DNA of 64,000 bases from Prochlorococcus sp. MIT 0604 (lineage in GTDB: Bacteria; Cyanobacteriota; Cyanobacteriia; PCC-6307; Cyanobiaceae): NCBI RefSeq assembly GCF_000757845.1, contig NZ_CP007753.1, positions 1,178,001-1,242,000 on the forward strand, read 5' to 3'. The position numbers were made by a program, and so were the translations under genes. Below are positions 37,540 to 47,032 of the stretch, one piece after another. A model generated the notes under the pieces. That model searched no databases, was not told the DNA's origin, and worked only from the letters and a program-made list of their open reading frames with translations. Each line of letters opens with the position of its first letter. Within the stretch, counting starts at the first letter, position 1.

Positions 37540-38691
37540 ATGGAAATTAAATCAAGTTCTATGAATGAATATCCTTTAATGGAACTCGAACAGGGAATAC
37601 CTCTTTTTTATCCATTTATTTCCCCTGATGCAAAAAACTCTATTAATTCTTCTTTAGAGACTAGGTGGATTGGGCAAGGACCTAAAGTTGATTATTTTGA
37701 GAAAGCATTTAAAGATAAACTAACTAATAATAAAGAATTAATAGCTACTGGCAGTGGAACTGATGCGCTACATTTGGCATATATTCTTTCTGATGTTGGT
37801 CCTGGAGATGAAGTAATAACTCCAGTTTTCACTTGCACAGCTACTAATTTGCCAATACTTTATCAAGGAGCTAAACCTGTTTTTGCAGATATCGATCCAC
37901 TAACTCTTAATATTGATCCTAATGATGTTGAACATAGAATAACAAGTAAAACCAAAGCTATTGTCGCTGTTGATTATGGTGGCATTCCTGCAGATTACGA
38001 AAAACTATCCCTCATAGCAAAAAAATATAATTTGAAGCTTATATCTGATGCCGCCCAATCCATAGGACTTAAATATCAAAATAAATTTACTAGTGATATT
38101 GCTGATTTTGTTATTTTTTCCTTTCAGGCTATTAAAACCATTACTACGGCTGATGGAGGAATGTTAGTAATGAAAGACAATAAATTTCTTGAAAAAGCTA
38201 AGAGAATAAGATGGTTTGGCATTGATAGGGCTGAGAAGCAAAAAGGGACATGGGAGAATGATATATATGAATTAGGTTATAAATATCAAATGACTGATAT
38301 AGGAGCTTCTTTAGGCTTGACAGGTTTGAAACATCTTTCAAGTTTGAAAGCTCAAAGAAAAAAACTTCTAAATATATATTCCAATGGAATTAAAAACAAA
38401 AAAATTAAAGTAATTGATTATCCAGCTAAAGATGGGACTGATGTTTGCCCATGGATATGCACGTTAATTGTTAATGATGACAGGATAACACTAATGAAAA
38501 TGCTAAGAAATAATGGCGTAGAGAGCGCCCAAGTTCATTATAGAAATGATAGATATAGTGTATTTGGAAGTAAACAAAATGACTTACCGAAAATGGACTA
38601 CATAGAAGACAAATATTTAGTAATACCATTGCACCATAAAGTAACCGAAAATGATGCTCTTAAGATATGCAAGTTAATTAATAGCTATTAA
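37540..38691 (+). CDS. DegT/DnrJ/EryC1/StrS-family sugar aminotransferase
   Basis: A 383-residue PLP-dependent aminotransferase acting on keto-sugar nucleotides. The PLP features are SGTDALHLAY, ISDAAQSIG (Asp stacking site) and the Schiff-base lysine in FSFQAIKTITTADGGMLV, near residue 195. Given rfbA/rfbB nearby, a dTDP-4-keto-6-deoxysugar is the likeliest substrate, giving an amino-dideoxy sugar; UDP- or GDP-keto sugars are alternatives. It converges with a methyltransferase gene at a 3-base gap. Confidence 0.87.
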   Translation: MEIKSSSMNEYPLMELEQGIPLFYPFISPDAKNSINSSLETRWIGQGPKVDYFEKAFKDKLTNNKELIATGSGTDALHLAYILSDVGPGDEVITPVFTCTATNLPILYQGAKPVFADIDPLTLNIDPNDVEHRITSKTKAIVAVDYGGIPADYEKLSLIAKKYNLKLISDAAQSIGLKYQNKFTSDIADFVIFSFQAIKTITTADGGMLVMKDNKFLEKAKRIRWFGIDRAEKQKGTWENDIYELGYKYQMTDIGASLGLTGLKHLSSLKAQRKKLLNIYSNGIKNKKIKVIDYPAKDGTDVCPWICTLIVNDDRITLMKMLRNNGVESAQVHYRNDRYSVFGSKQNDLPKMDYIEDKYLVIPLHHKVTENDALKICKLINSY

Positions 38692-38694
38692 ATG

Positions 38695-39582
38695 TTAATT
38701 AATTTTCCTATAAATTAACGTTTGATGATCAAAACATTTTTTTTCTAAAAAATCATGTTTATTTTTAGAAAATATTTTCCAATTTGCGACTAATTCATAC
38801 CCCAAATTATTCATAAAATCATTAAAAATAGTCTTCGAATGCCACTTATTTGGGAAAGTTGTATTTTTCATATTATTTTGAAGAACGTAAAAATTATTAC
38901 TAAAATTTGTGAATACACTATCAGAGAATACAAAATATTTACATCCTGATTTTGAGAAAGTGGACAAGTGTTCATTTAGATTATTTATATATTGAATGCA
39001 TGAACCAAAAAAAACGATATCTATTGGAACATTTTTTATATTTTTCGAAAAGTTTTTATCACTAAAAAAATATATATTTTCAGGAATTAGCATTTTTTCA
39101 TTACTTAAAATTCCTTTTATTTTTTTTATAAGGTTTTCTCTATCTATAATGAAAAAATTATTTTTTAACCTTTTTTCTTCAGTTAAGTGAATATATTGAG
39201 GATTAGTTGCTCCTCCATAATCAATAATATTTAACGCTTTTTCTGAATTTTTACAGAAAGACATACAAAGCAATAATAAAAATCCTCTCCTTTCATGACA
39301 ACCTAGACTCTCATTACATATATAATCATCTAGAAATTCATAATTTGATAATTTTTTACAGGTAGTTTCTGCGATTTTAGAATCGTATTTATTATTTAGG
39401 TAGTAAGAATTTTGATTAGTTTTTCTAAAAGCATCATTAAGGGATTGGAACTTACCTGAATAAGTGAATTTTGGGGTAAGATAATCTCTATTTTTTATGA
39501 ATAATATTAATTTAGTAATTATAGGAGGCATTAAATTCTTTATAGTTATTTTTAAGTAACGTAAAAGAGATTTTTCTTCCAT
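38695..39582 (-). CDS. TIGR04325-type putative methyltransferase
   Basis: A 295-residue protein with a SAM-methyltransferase-like core: NIIDYGGATNPQYIHL (motif I position), FFIIDRENL, and DIVFFGSCIQYINNL. The overall pattern (C-x-S-G-G-like motif replaced by DYGGATNP, and late HQTLIYRK) fits the TIGR04325 family found in polysaccharide clusters. The motif I glycines are fewer than in classical enzymes. It likely modifies a sugar of the surface glycan. Confidence 0.68.
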   Translation of the reverse strand: MEEKSLLRYLKITIKNLMPPIITKLILFIKNRDYLTPKFTYSGKFQSLNDAFRKTNQNSYYLNNKYDSKIAETTCKKLSNYEFLDDYICNESLGCHERRGFLLLLCMSFCKNSEKALNIIDYGGATNPQYIHLTEEKRLKNNFFIIDRENLIKKIKGILSNEKMLIPENIYFFSDKNFSKNIKNVPIDIVFFGSCIQYINNLNEHLSTFSKSGCKYFVFSDSVFTNFSNNFYVLQNNMKNTTFPNKWHSKTIFNDFMNNLGYELVANWKIFSKNKHDFLEKKCFDHQTLIYRKIN

Positions 39583-39699
39583 TATTATGTCTGGTGAAAT
39601 ATAGGTACATCTATCCTAATTATGAATAAATTACCTTTTTTGAAATTAATAAGTATAATACAATATCTTCCAATTAAAATTTCAAGATAAACTTGAGTA

Positions 39700-40371
39700 A
39701 TGTCTAAAGCAAGTAAATTAAGATTAGAATTACATGGTAAAAAGTTTAAGTATTCAACAAAAAAATATCCATTTAAAAAAATATTAGAGGAACTTTTTGG
39801 TGTACCACTCTACTCAATACATGAATGGTTAGGAGAATACAAGACATTTAATAAATATAATGATCAATCAACACTTGCTCACAAAGTTTTTTATGCAAAC
39901 TTTAATAAACATTTTAAATTTATTTTTGATGATTTTATAGCTAATGAAGTTTCAGATCTTATTACCCTACCATTTCATTATCAACTAATTCCTACCTTTA
40001 GGTTAGGACTACCAGGTAATAAATTCGTTGGAGAATTCCATAAAGATTCAAATTATAATCACCAAGATTATGAAATAAATTTTAATTTGGGATTAGAGAA
40101 CTACATAGGAGAGGCTTCTCTAAAAACACAACTAAATCCAAAAAGTGATAATTATATTTTTTTGGAATGTCCATATGGATATTTATTTTCTTTTAATCAT
40201 ATTGACTGCTTACATGGATCAGAAGTAAATAGTACAAATAAGACTATGGTATCATTCGATTTTAGGTTAGCATTAAAAGAAGAATATTCTGATTCAAAGG
40301 CAAAATCAATAACGAATAATACTAAATTCAATATTGGTTCTTATTTTTCTAAAAAATGCATTAACGACTAG
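39700..40371 (+). CDS. StrG-like / 2-oxoglutarate-Fe(II) dioxygenase-like protein
   Basis: A 223-residue protein with possible Fe ligands in EFHKDSNYNH (His-x-Asp) and CLHGSEVNSTNKTMVSFDFR (distal His, then Arg for 2-oxoglutarate), spacing typical of a cupin-fold dioxygenase. It resembles StrG of streptomycin gene clusters, whose role is not settled. Here it sits among dTDP-sugar genes, so a sugar hydroxylation is a reasonable guess. Start ATG at 39700. Confidence 0.62.
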   Translation: MSKASKLRLELHGKKFKYSTKKYPFKKILEELFGVPLYSIHEWLGEYKTFNKYNDQSTLAHKVFYANFNKHFKFIFDDFIANEVSDLITLPFHYQLIPTFRLGLPGNKFVGEFHKDSNYNHQDYEINFNLGLENYIGEASLKTQLNPKSDNYIFLECPYGYLFSFNHIDCLHGSEVNSTNKTMVSFDFRLALKEEYSDSKAKSITNNTKFNIGSYFSKKCIND

Positions 40372-40510
40372 TTCTCATTATCTTAGAAAATATATTTTTT
40401 ATCTTTTTATAAACAAGTTATTTTTGCATGATCGCAAAATTTTTCATAATAAAGTTAAAAAATTTGTCTTTGATGGATTATTGTATAGAAAGTTTATATA
40501 TTTTTTTTAA

Positions 40511-42295
40511 TTGCAACTTCTTCCAGACTTAAAAAGATTATTGCCATTAAGAATTTGGTTCAAATTAAGTAATAAATTAAAAAAACAATTCCTTTTATTA
40601 GTATTACTCAATATAATCACAGCACTTACAGAGTTTTTATCATTAGCCTCATTAATACCTTTTCTATCAATAATAACCAATAATAAAAATGAAAAGTTTT
40701 TAATTTTTTCAGATTATTTTGACTTCAATTTGTTCCCAAATAGTACAAATAAATTTATTCTTACAGTTACTTGTTTTTTTATTTTCATAATTATAATTTC
40801 TCTTATTGTAAGAATATTAAATTTATATTTTAATAATAAAGTATCTTCGAGAATTGGTTCGGAGTTAGGAATTAAATGCTATGAAAATTATTTAAATAAA
40901 TCTTTTTCCGAACATCAGGACTATAATAGCAGCGAAATAGTAACAGTTATTGGATCATACATTGATTACGCAATAATAGTTTCCAACAATATTTTAAATT
41001 TTATTACTTCAATTTTTTTAATTTCAAGCATACTTATACTTCTTTTCTTGGTAAATAAATATATTACTTTTTTAATTTTATTTATAGTTGCTTCAACCTA
41101 TATTGCAGTTGTTTTTGCTTCTAGAAAAAGAGTAAGAATAAATAGTAAATCTATAGCTGAACTTGCCAATAAACAGATAAAAACAGTTCAAGAAACTACA
41201 TTCTCAATAAGAGAAATTATTTTAAGTAATTATCAATTAAATTATTTAAATATTGTAAAAAAACTAATTAGAGATCAAAAAGATATACTGGCGGAGAATA
41301 GATCTTTAAATAATTTTTCAAAATTTATAGTTGAAGCTACTGCATTAATTAGTCTATCAACGATAAGTTGTTATCTAGTAATTAATAGTTCATCCAATGA
41401 TTCTGGAAATGCAATTGTTTTAATTGGAGTAATAGTTCTTGGACTTCAAAGATTACTACCTTCTACGCAATTATTTATGAACAGTTATATTTCAATCTTA
41501 GGTAATTACGAAACTTTAAACAAACTACTAAACCTTCTAGAAAAATCTACTCAAAAATTTAAATATGAAATTAAAAATAATTCATTAAAATCTTTTCAAC
41601 AAATAAAATTCAATTCAGTTTTTTTTAAATATAGTAATTCGAGAAATAATGTTTTAAAAAATATAAATCTCACTATAAATTCAGGTGAAAGGATTGGAAT
41701 AGTTGGGAAAACAGGCTCAGGTAAAAGTACATTTATAAATCTTCTCACTGGTTTAATTGTTCCAACAGAAGGTCGAATTATTTTAGATGGTAAAGATTTG
41801 AATAATTCAAAGAATACTTCTGAATTATATTCTTGGAGGAATAGCATATCATTAGTTCCACAAGAAATATTTCTAGCTGACTTTTCAATTGCTGAAAATA
41901 TTGCTTTTGGATTAAATTTCTCATCAATCAACCAAAAATTATTAAAAGATTGTATTAAGTCATCTATGTTAGATGATGTCATTAGCTCGTCAGTAGATGG
42001 GGTAAAAAGATTAGTAGGGGAAAAAGGTATTAGATTAAGTGGCGGACAAAAGCAAAGAATTGGAATAGCAAGAGCTCTTTATAAAAAACCGCTAGTGCTA
42101 ATTTTAGATGAAGCAACCAATGCATTAGATCCCTTTACTGAAGAAAAAATAATATCAGAAATTGAAAAACTTGATAAAAAAATAACTATGATAATCATTT
42201 CACATAAATATTCAACTCTGAAATATTGTGATCGTATAATAGAAATAACTAATAGCTCTATAAAGGAAATTGATAAAAAAATTTTAAATTTATAA
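40511..42295 (+). CDS. ABC transporter, PglK/MsbA-type lipid-linked glycan flippase
   Basis: A 594-residue half-transporter: six N-terminal membrane helices (about 20-340) fused to an ATPase domain. The ATPase has Walker A IGIVGKTGSGKST, Q-loop ISLVPQEIFL, the signature LSGGQKQRIGIARALY, Walker B LVLILDEATNALD and H-loop IIISHKYSTL. Such proteins flip lipid-linked oligosaccharides (PglK) or lipid A (MsbA). No Wzx flippase is present in the window, so this is the candidate exporter. Start is TTG at 40511, with no better codon upstream. Confidence 0.88.
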   Translation: MQLLPDLKRLLPLRIWFKLSNKLKKQFLLLVLLNIITALTEFLSLASLIPFLSIITNNKNEKFLIFSDYFDFNLFPNSTNKFILTVTCFFIFIIIISLIVRILNLYFNNKVSSRIGSELGIKCYENYLNKSFSEHQDYNSSEIVTVIGSYIDYAIIVSNNILNFITSIFLISSILILLFLVNKYITFLILFIVASTYIAVVFASRKRVRINSKSIAELANKQIKTVQETTFSIREIILSNYQLNYLNIVKKLIRDQKDILAENRSLNNFSKFIVEATALISLSTISCYLVINSSSNDSGNAIVLIGVIVLGLQRLLPSTQLFMNSYISILGNYETLNKLLNLLEKSTQKFKYEIKNNSLKSFQQIKFNSVFFKYSNSRNNVLKNINLTINSGERIGIVGKTGSGKSTFINLLTGLIVPTEGRIILDGKDLNNSKNTSELYSWRNSISLVPQEIFLADFSIAENIAFGLNFSSINQKLLKDCIKSSMLDDVISSSVDGVKRLVGEKGIRLSGGQKQRIGIARALYKKPLVLILDEATNALDPFTEEKIISEIEKLDKKITMIIISHKYSTLKYCDRIIEITNSSIKEIDKKILNL

Positions 42296-42391
42296 TCTAA
42301 AATTTAAAAAATAATTAACAAAATAATTATAAATAACATTAATAAAAATTCTTATGCTAGTGCTAATATAAAAGGTGCAAAAATCGCATTG

Positions 42392-43732
42392 ATGAATTCG
42401 AAATTAATACCAAATTTATTTGATTGCAAGATCGCTATCATAGGTCAAGGTTATGTTGGTTGCCCTTTAACTGTAAATCTTGCAAAAGAACTAGATAATG
42501 TTAATAACTCTAGAAGCATTATTATTGGCTTTGATAAATCAAAGAAAAGACTAGAAGAATTGAGTAAAGGTATAGATACAACAAATGAGATTAATAATAT
42601 AGACTTTAATAAATTAAAGAATTTAGAATTTTCTAATTCTCTTGATAAATTATTAGATTGTGACATTTATATTGTTGCAGTGCCTACACCAGTTGATAAA
42701 TGCAATAAACCAGATTTAAATCTATTAGAAAATGCTACTAGATTGGTTGCTGAGCAAATATTAAAAAGTAAAGAGAGCAATTTTAAAAAAATTGTTATTT
42801 ATGAAAGTACTGTTTATCCAGGAGCAACAGAAGAGGTTTGTTTACCAATTTTATTGGAAATTACAAATTTAAAATTTCATGAGGAAATTTCAATTGCTTA
42901 TAGTCCTGAGAGAGTAAATCCTGGAGATAAAGAACATACATTAAAAGATATCAGCAAAATTGTCAGCGCTAGTGATCCAGAAAGTTTAGATTTGATTTAT
43001 AATTTATATTCATTAATTATTGAGGCTGAGGTATATAAAGCAAATTCAATTAAAGTTGCAGAGGCTTCAAAAGTTGTTGAAAATGTTCAAAGAGATTTAA
43101 ATATTGCACTCGTAAATGAGTTATCTATGATTTTTGAAAAACTTGACATAGATACATCTGAAGTTCTTGATGCAGCAAATTCAAAATGGAATTTTACAAA
43201 ATATCAACCGGGGCTGGTGGGTGGTCATTGCATTGGCGTAGATCCCTATTACTTAACATATAAGGCAGAACTTTCTGGTTATCATCCTGAAGTAATTTTA
43301 GCTGGCAGAAGAATTAATGACTCAATGGGTGATTGGATTGCAAACACTACAATCAAAAAATATATAAAATCCAAACCCAAACTATTATCTGAAATCAATG
43401 TTTTAATAATGGGTTTCACTTATAAAGCAAATTGTCCTGATATAAGAAATTCTAAAGTATATGACATATATAAAACTTTGGAAGAATATGGATGTAATAT
43501 TGATTTATATGAGCCAATAGCAAATCATTTGCTTATTAAGGAGTATTATAATATTAAGGTTACCAAAGAATATGATTTTAATTCGAAGTATGACATCATA
43601 ATAGTTGCTGTTGCACATAATGAATTTAAATCAAAAGATATTTCGTACTGGATATCTAAAACAAGAAAACATTCAATAATTGTAGACGTTAAAAACATTC
43701 TTCCAATTAATGAAAAAATTTGGAAAATATAA
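42392..43732 (+). CDS. UDP-N-acetylhexosamine dehydrogenase (WecC/TviB/WbpO-like)
   Basis: A 446-residue nucleotide-sugar dehydrogenase. KIAIIGQGYVGCPLTVNLAKEL is the Rossmann loop; AVPTPVDKCNKPDL, YESTVYPGATEEVCLP and the catalytic GLVGGHCIGVDPYYLTYKAE (Cys) are hallmarks of the TviB/WbpO group that makes UDP-GalNAcA or UDP-ManNAcA. This is a different family from the ugd at 21,600. It heads a co-directional run to 50,535. The ATG at 42392 is preferred over the TTG one codon before. Confidence 0.9.
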   Translation: MNSKLIPNLFDCKIAIIGQGYVGCPLTVNLAKELDNVNNSRSIIIGFDKSKKRLEELSKGIDTTNEINNIDFNKLKNLEFSNSLDKLLDCDIYIVAVPTPVDKCNKPDLNLLENATRLVAEQILKSKESNFKKIVIYESTVYPGATEEVCLPILLEITNLKFHEEISIAYSPERVNPGDKEHTLKDISKIVSASDPESLDLIYNLYSLIIEAEVYKANSIKVAEASKVVENVQRDLNIALVNELSMIFEKLDIDTSEVLDAANSKWNFTKYQPGLVGGHCIGVDPYYLTYKAELSGYHPEVILAGRRINDSMGDWIANTTIKKYIKSKPKLLSEINVLIMGFTYKANCPDIRNSKVYDIYKTLEEYGCNIDLYEPIANHLLIKEYYNIKVTKEYDFNSKYDIIIVAVAHNEFKSKDISYWISKTRKHSIIVDVKNILPINEKIWKI

Positions 43733-43843
43733 AATTTTTATTTTTTACATATATTAAATTTATCTAATTTAATCTCACAAAAATAAATTTGAGATTCGCC
43801 TAATTTAAACATGTTAGGATTAAGAATAACTAACAAATAATTA

Positions 43844-44857
43844 ATGAAAAATACATCATTATTTGTTGCAGAAATTGCTTTAAGTCATGAAGGTTCAGTA
43901 GGCAATGCTTGTGCTCTAATGGATTTAGCCAAAAATAATAATATTGATATTGTAAAATTTCAAGATCATTGGGCTAGATATGAATCTTCTAAAGATGAAG
44001 TATTTAGAGTTCCTATAGGTTTTGATAAAACAAGATATAATTATTGGGAAAGAACAGAATTTGATCAAACTGAGTGGTCACATATCTATGATTATGCAAA
44101 AAAAATTAACATTAAGATTGGATTTTCAGTTTTTTCACCACAAAGTTTTTTTAGACAAAAAAAGCTTGGTAATCATATTTGGAAGTTAGGTTCTGGAGAG
44201 TTGCTTAATAACGAATTAATTAATATTTTAATTAAAGAATTAAATAAGAAGGATGTCGTAATAATATCAACAGGTTTATGTGAATATTCTCATGCATTAA
44301 AGATAGCAGGAGAATTCTTAAGCGTAGTAAAAGAAGTCTTTATACTTGATTGTATTAGTGAATACCCATGCAATTATGCAGATTACTCTTTTAAAACATG
44401 GTTAGATCAAAGTTCTAAATTAAAAAAGATTAATTACGGTTTGTCAGATCATAGTGGAGAAATCTGGCCAACTGTTTTTTCATGGTCTTACGGATGCAAA
44501 ATGAATGAGTTTCATATAACTTTTGATAAAAAAATGTTTGGACCTGACCAAAAATCATCTTTGGATCCATCAGATTTAAAAAATCTTAATTATGCAAGAG
44601 AAGCTTTTAATATTATTTCAAAAAACAAAAAAAAGAAAATTTCTTCAAAAAGAAAAAATATGATAAATTTTTTTGGCAGAAGTATTGGTTTAAAGAATTC
44701 TTTATCTAAGGGACATATTTTAAGAAGAGAAGATTTATTAATGAGAAAACCGAATGGCGGCTTTTCATTTGCAAATTTGGAAAATATAATTGGTAAAAAA
44801 CTAAAAGTCGATGTAAATTTCAAAGAAATTTTAAAATCTGAACATTTTGAAAAATAA
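43844..44857 (+). CDS. neuB: N-acetylneuraminate synthase-family protein (NeuB-like, divergent)
   Basis: A 337-residue TIM-barrel enzyme plus C-terminal SAF domain, condensing a 6-carbon N-acyl sugar with PEP to a nonulosonic acid. Recognisable sites: FVAEIALSHEGSVGNA (diverged from the usual AEIG-NHNG), DIVKFQDHW, HIWKLGSGELLNNELI, IISTGLCEY, YGLSDHSG (metal His) and FHITFDKKMFGPDQKSSLDP (second metal His retained, the usual EKHFT altered). The SAF tail has SKGHILRREDLLMRKPNGGF. Length is normal. neuC follows 24 bases downstream. Which acid it makes is unknown. Confidence 0.85.
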   Translation: MKNTSLFVAEIALSHEGSVGNACALMDLAKNNNIDIVKFQDHWARYESSKDEVFRVPIGFDKTRYNYWERTEFDQTEWSHIYDYAKKINIKIGFSVFSPQSFFRQKKLGNHIWKLGSGELLNNELINILIKELNKKDVVIISTGLCEYSHALKIAGEFLSVVKEVFILDCISEYPCNYADYSFKTWLDQSSKLKKINYGLSDHSGEIWPTVFSWSYGCKMNEFHITFDKKMFGPDQKSSLDPSDLKNLNYAREAFNIISKNKKKKISSKRKNMINFFGRSIGLKNSLSKGHILRREDLLMRKPNGGFSFANLENIIGKKLKVDVNFKEILKSEHFEK

Positions 44858-44881
44858 TAATAATTTCGCACTATAAATTTT

Positions 44882-46051
44882 ATGAAAATAAAAATAATGT
44901 TTTCTGTACTAAGCAGAGCTAACTACTCAAGAGTAAAAAGCTTGATAATAGAATCATTTAAAGATGATTATATTGATCCAATTGTAATAATCGGATGTGG
45001 AGCTATTTGCGAAGAGTATGGAAGTATTATAAATGAATGCAAAAAAGATGGTATTGAAATTCATGAGTCAATTAGCATCCTTATGCATGAAAAATCAAAA
45101 GAAAATATGATAAGAACAACCGCATTAGGAATGATAGATTTTAGCAGAATTTTGAATAAATATCATCCAGATATAGCAATAACTATTGCAGATAGATATG
45201 AAACAATTAGTTTTGCAATTTCATGTTCCTTTATGAATATTCCTTTAATTCATCTTCAAGGAGGCGAGCCAACAGGAAGCATTGACGATAAAGTAAGAAA
45301 TTCAATAACTCAGCTTGCTGATTATCACTTGGCCTGCACTAAAGACGCTAGAGATAGATTAATTAAATGGGGAGAGTCTAAAGAAAGAGTTTTTAATATT
45401 GGATGTCCATCTCTAGATCATATAGAGAAAACTAAAAATATTAAAGACTTAAAATCAAAAATCAACCAAATTAATTTAAAAAATAATGTAGAAATTAACA
45501 TAGAAAAAAATTATTTAGTTTTGCTTTTTCATCCAGACACAAATAAATCTCATCAAGAATTTGAAATAGTTATAAAGGCAGTAAAAGACTTTTGCGAAGA
45601 AAAAATAATTGATTTAGTTATCCTTAATCCTAATCCAGATTTTGGATCAAAAGAAATTAAAAAAATAATAGAATCTATAAATCCTGAAAAATCTAATACT
45701 AATAATTTAAAAAATAAAATAATTATCTTAAAAAATTTAAATAGTTACGAGTATATTAATTTGATACAGGGAGCAGAGATCCTTGTTGGGAATTCATCTT
45801 CAGGGATAAGAGAAAGTTCATTTCTTGGGATCAAATCATTAAATATTGGCAGCCGACAAAAGTTTAGATATAAATGTGAAAATGTATTAGATGTTGATAT
45901 TTGTTATGAGTCAATATACGAAGGCTTAGAGAATAGACTTTTAATAGAAAATCCAAAGGAAAATTATGCTTATGGTGACGGAAACAGTTCAAAAAAAATA
46001 CTTGATCTTTTAAAAAAAATAAAGTTCACAATTAAAAATACAAAAGTATAG
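44882..46051 (+). CDS. neuC: UDP-N-acetylglucosamine 2-epimerase, hydrolysing (NeuC-like)
   Basis: A 389-residue GT-B-like hydrolysing epimerase that releases a free 2-epimer (ManNAc or a dideoxy analogue) from UDP, supplying NeuB. IADRYETISFAISCSFMNIP and LIHLQGGEPTGSIDDKVRNS are its UDP/active-site signatures, and VGNSSSGIRESSFLGIKSLN is the uracil-ribose-binding region. Full length. It lies between neuB (24 bases) and a 2-hydroxyacid dehydrogenase (2 bases). Confidence 0.88.
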   Translation: MKIKIMFSVLSRANYSRVKSLIIESFKDDYIDPIVIIGCGAICEEYGSIINECKKDGIEIHESISILMHEKSKENMIRTTALGMIDFSRILNKYHPDIAITIADRYETISFAISCSFMNIPLIHLQGGEPTGSIDDKVRNSITQLADYHLACTKDARDRLIKWGESKERVFNIGCPSLDHIEKTKNIKDLKSKINQINLKNNVEINIEKNYLVLLFHPDTNKSHQEFEIVIKAVKDFCEEKIIDLVILNPNPDFGSKEIKKIIESINPEKSNTNNLKNKIIILKNLNSYEYINLIQGAEILVGNSSSGIRESSFLGIKSLNIGSRQKFRYKCENVLDVDICYESIYEGLENRLLIENPKENYAYGDGNSSKKILDLLKKIKFTIKNTKV

Positions 46052-46053
46052 AT

Positions 46054-46995
46054 ATGCAATATAACTACTACATTAGTGAAATTGAAAATTTTCCAACTCA
46101 ATTTATTAACTTTATTGCAAAAAAAGAAAAAAAAATATTGAATGAAACCAAAATCAAAAATAAAGCTGAAATTCTTTTTATAAGACTTAAATATAAAATA
46201 GACAAAAAGTTTTTATCCGATTTTGATAATCTCAAGGTAATTTGTACAGCCACTACTGGTATAACTCATATTTGTAAAGAGTTATTGGAAGAGAAAAATA
46301 TAAAATTAATATCATTGGCTGGAGAAGAAAATTTCCTAAAAGATATAAAACCCACCGCTAATTTAGCATTATCGATGATATTAAAAGCACAATCAAATAT
46401 TTTAGATTCAGCAATTTCAGTTTATGAAGGAATATTTGATAGAAGTAATTATTTTAGAAAAACATTTGAAGATTCTATTGTTGGGATACTAGGTATGGGA
46501 AGGTTAGGAATTTTAGTTAGTGAATATTTAATTAAATTAGGATTTAAGGTTTATTATTTTGATAAAAAGAATATCCCATGTTTTAATTCTAAATTAATCA
46601 AGTGTGAATCCATAAATGATTTATTCCTAAAGTGTCAGATAATATCCATACATATTAATTATGAAAAACACAACGATAATCTGATTAATAGAAACCTTTT
46701 ATCAATTAAGCCTCCATATAAACTAATTAATACAAGTCGTGGTGAAATATTCCGAGCAGATGAGATTGAATTTTGTTTAAAAAAAAATCTTTTAACTAGT
46801 TATTTTACAGACGTATTAGAGGATGAACCATTTAAGAGTAAAGATGGAATTAAAAAATCAAAAATATGGAACTTACAAAAAAGATATGGGTTAAATTCAA
46901 TTTTCATAACTCCTCACATTGGAGGGGCTTGTTGGACTAGTCTTTATAAATGCGAAACATTCATTATTCAAAAACTTGTAAAGCAACTCCAATAA
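46054..46995 (+). CDS. D-isomer-specific 2-hydroxyacid dehydrogenase family protein
   Basis: A 313-residue NAD-dependent oxidoreductase. The NAD loop is VGILGMGRLGILVSEYL; catalytic residues appear as Arg in INTSRGEIFRADE, Glu in VLEDEPF and His in FITPHIGGACW. The family reduces 2-keto acids or oxidises 2-hydroxyacids. A member inside a nonulosonate/uronate sugar operon, only 2 bases after neuC, is unusual; it may act on a keto-acid side group of the glycan or on its precursor. It could equally have an unlinked role. Confidence 0.82.
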   Translation: MQYNYYISEIENFPTQFINFIAKKEKKILNETKIKNKAEILFIRLKYKIDKKFLSDFDNLKVICTATTGITHICKELLEEKNIKLISLAGEENFLKDIKPTANLALSMILKAQSNILDSAISVYEGIFDRSNYFRKTFEDSIVGILGMGRLGILVSEYLIKLGFKVYYFDKKNIPCFNSKLIKCESINDLFLKCQIISIHINYEKHNDNLINRNLLSIKPPYKLINTSRGEIFRADEIEFCLKKNLLTSYFTDVLEDEPFKSKDGIKKSKIWNLQKRYGLNSIFITPHIGGACWTSLYKCETFIIQKLVKQLQ

Positions 46996-47032
46996 AAATA
47001 ATTTATTTACTTTATAAAGTCATTGACTTATT

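Noticed and set aside
34409-40371. A streptomycin-like cluster (StrD/StrE-like rfbA/rfbB, StrS-like DegT, StrG-like protein)
   Set aside because: These families are shared between deoxysugar and glycan pathways; no aminoglycoside core enzymes are present, and all neighbours are polysaccharide genes.
41596-41982. A 128-codon open frame on the minus strand
   Set aside because: It lies opposite the conserved ATPase domain of the ABC flippase and shows no family features.
43771-43834. Inverted repeats before neuB (AATCTCA/TGAGATT at 43771-43796, CCTAA/TTAGG and GTTAG/CTAAC at 43799-43834), considered as a riboswitch or terminator
   Set aside because: Stems are only 5-7 bp with long loops and no T tail; such repeats are common by chance in this AT-rich spacer and no known riboswitch core is seen.
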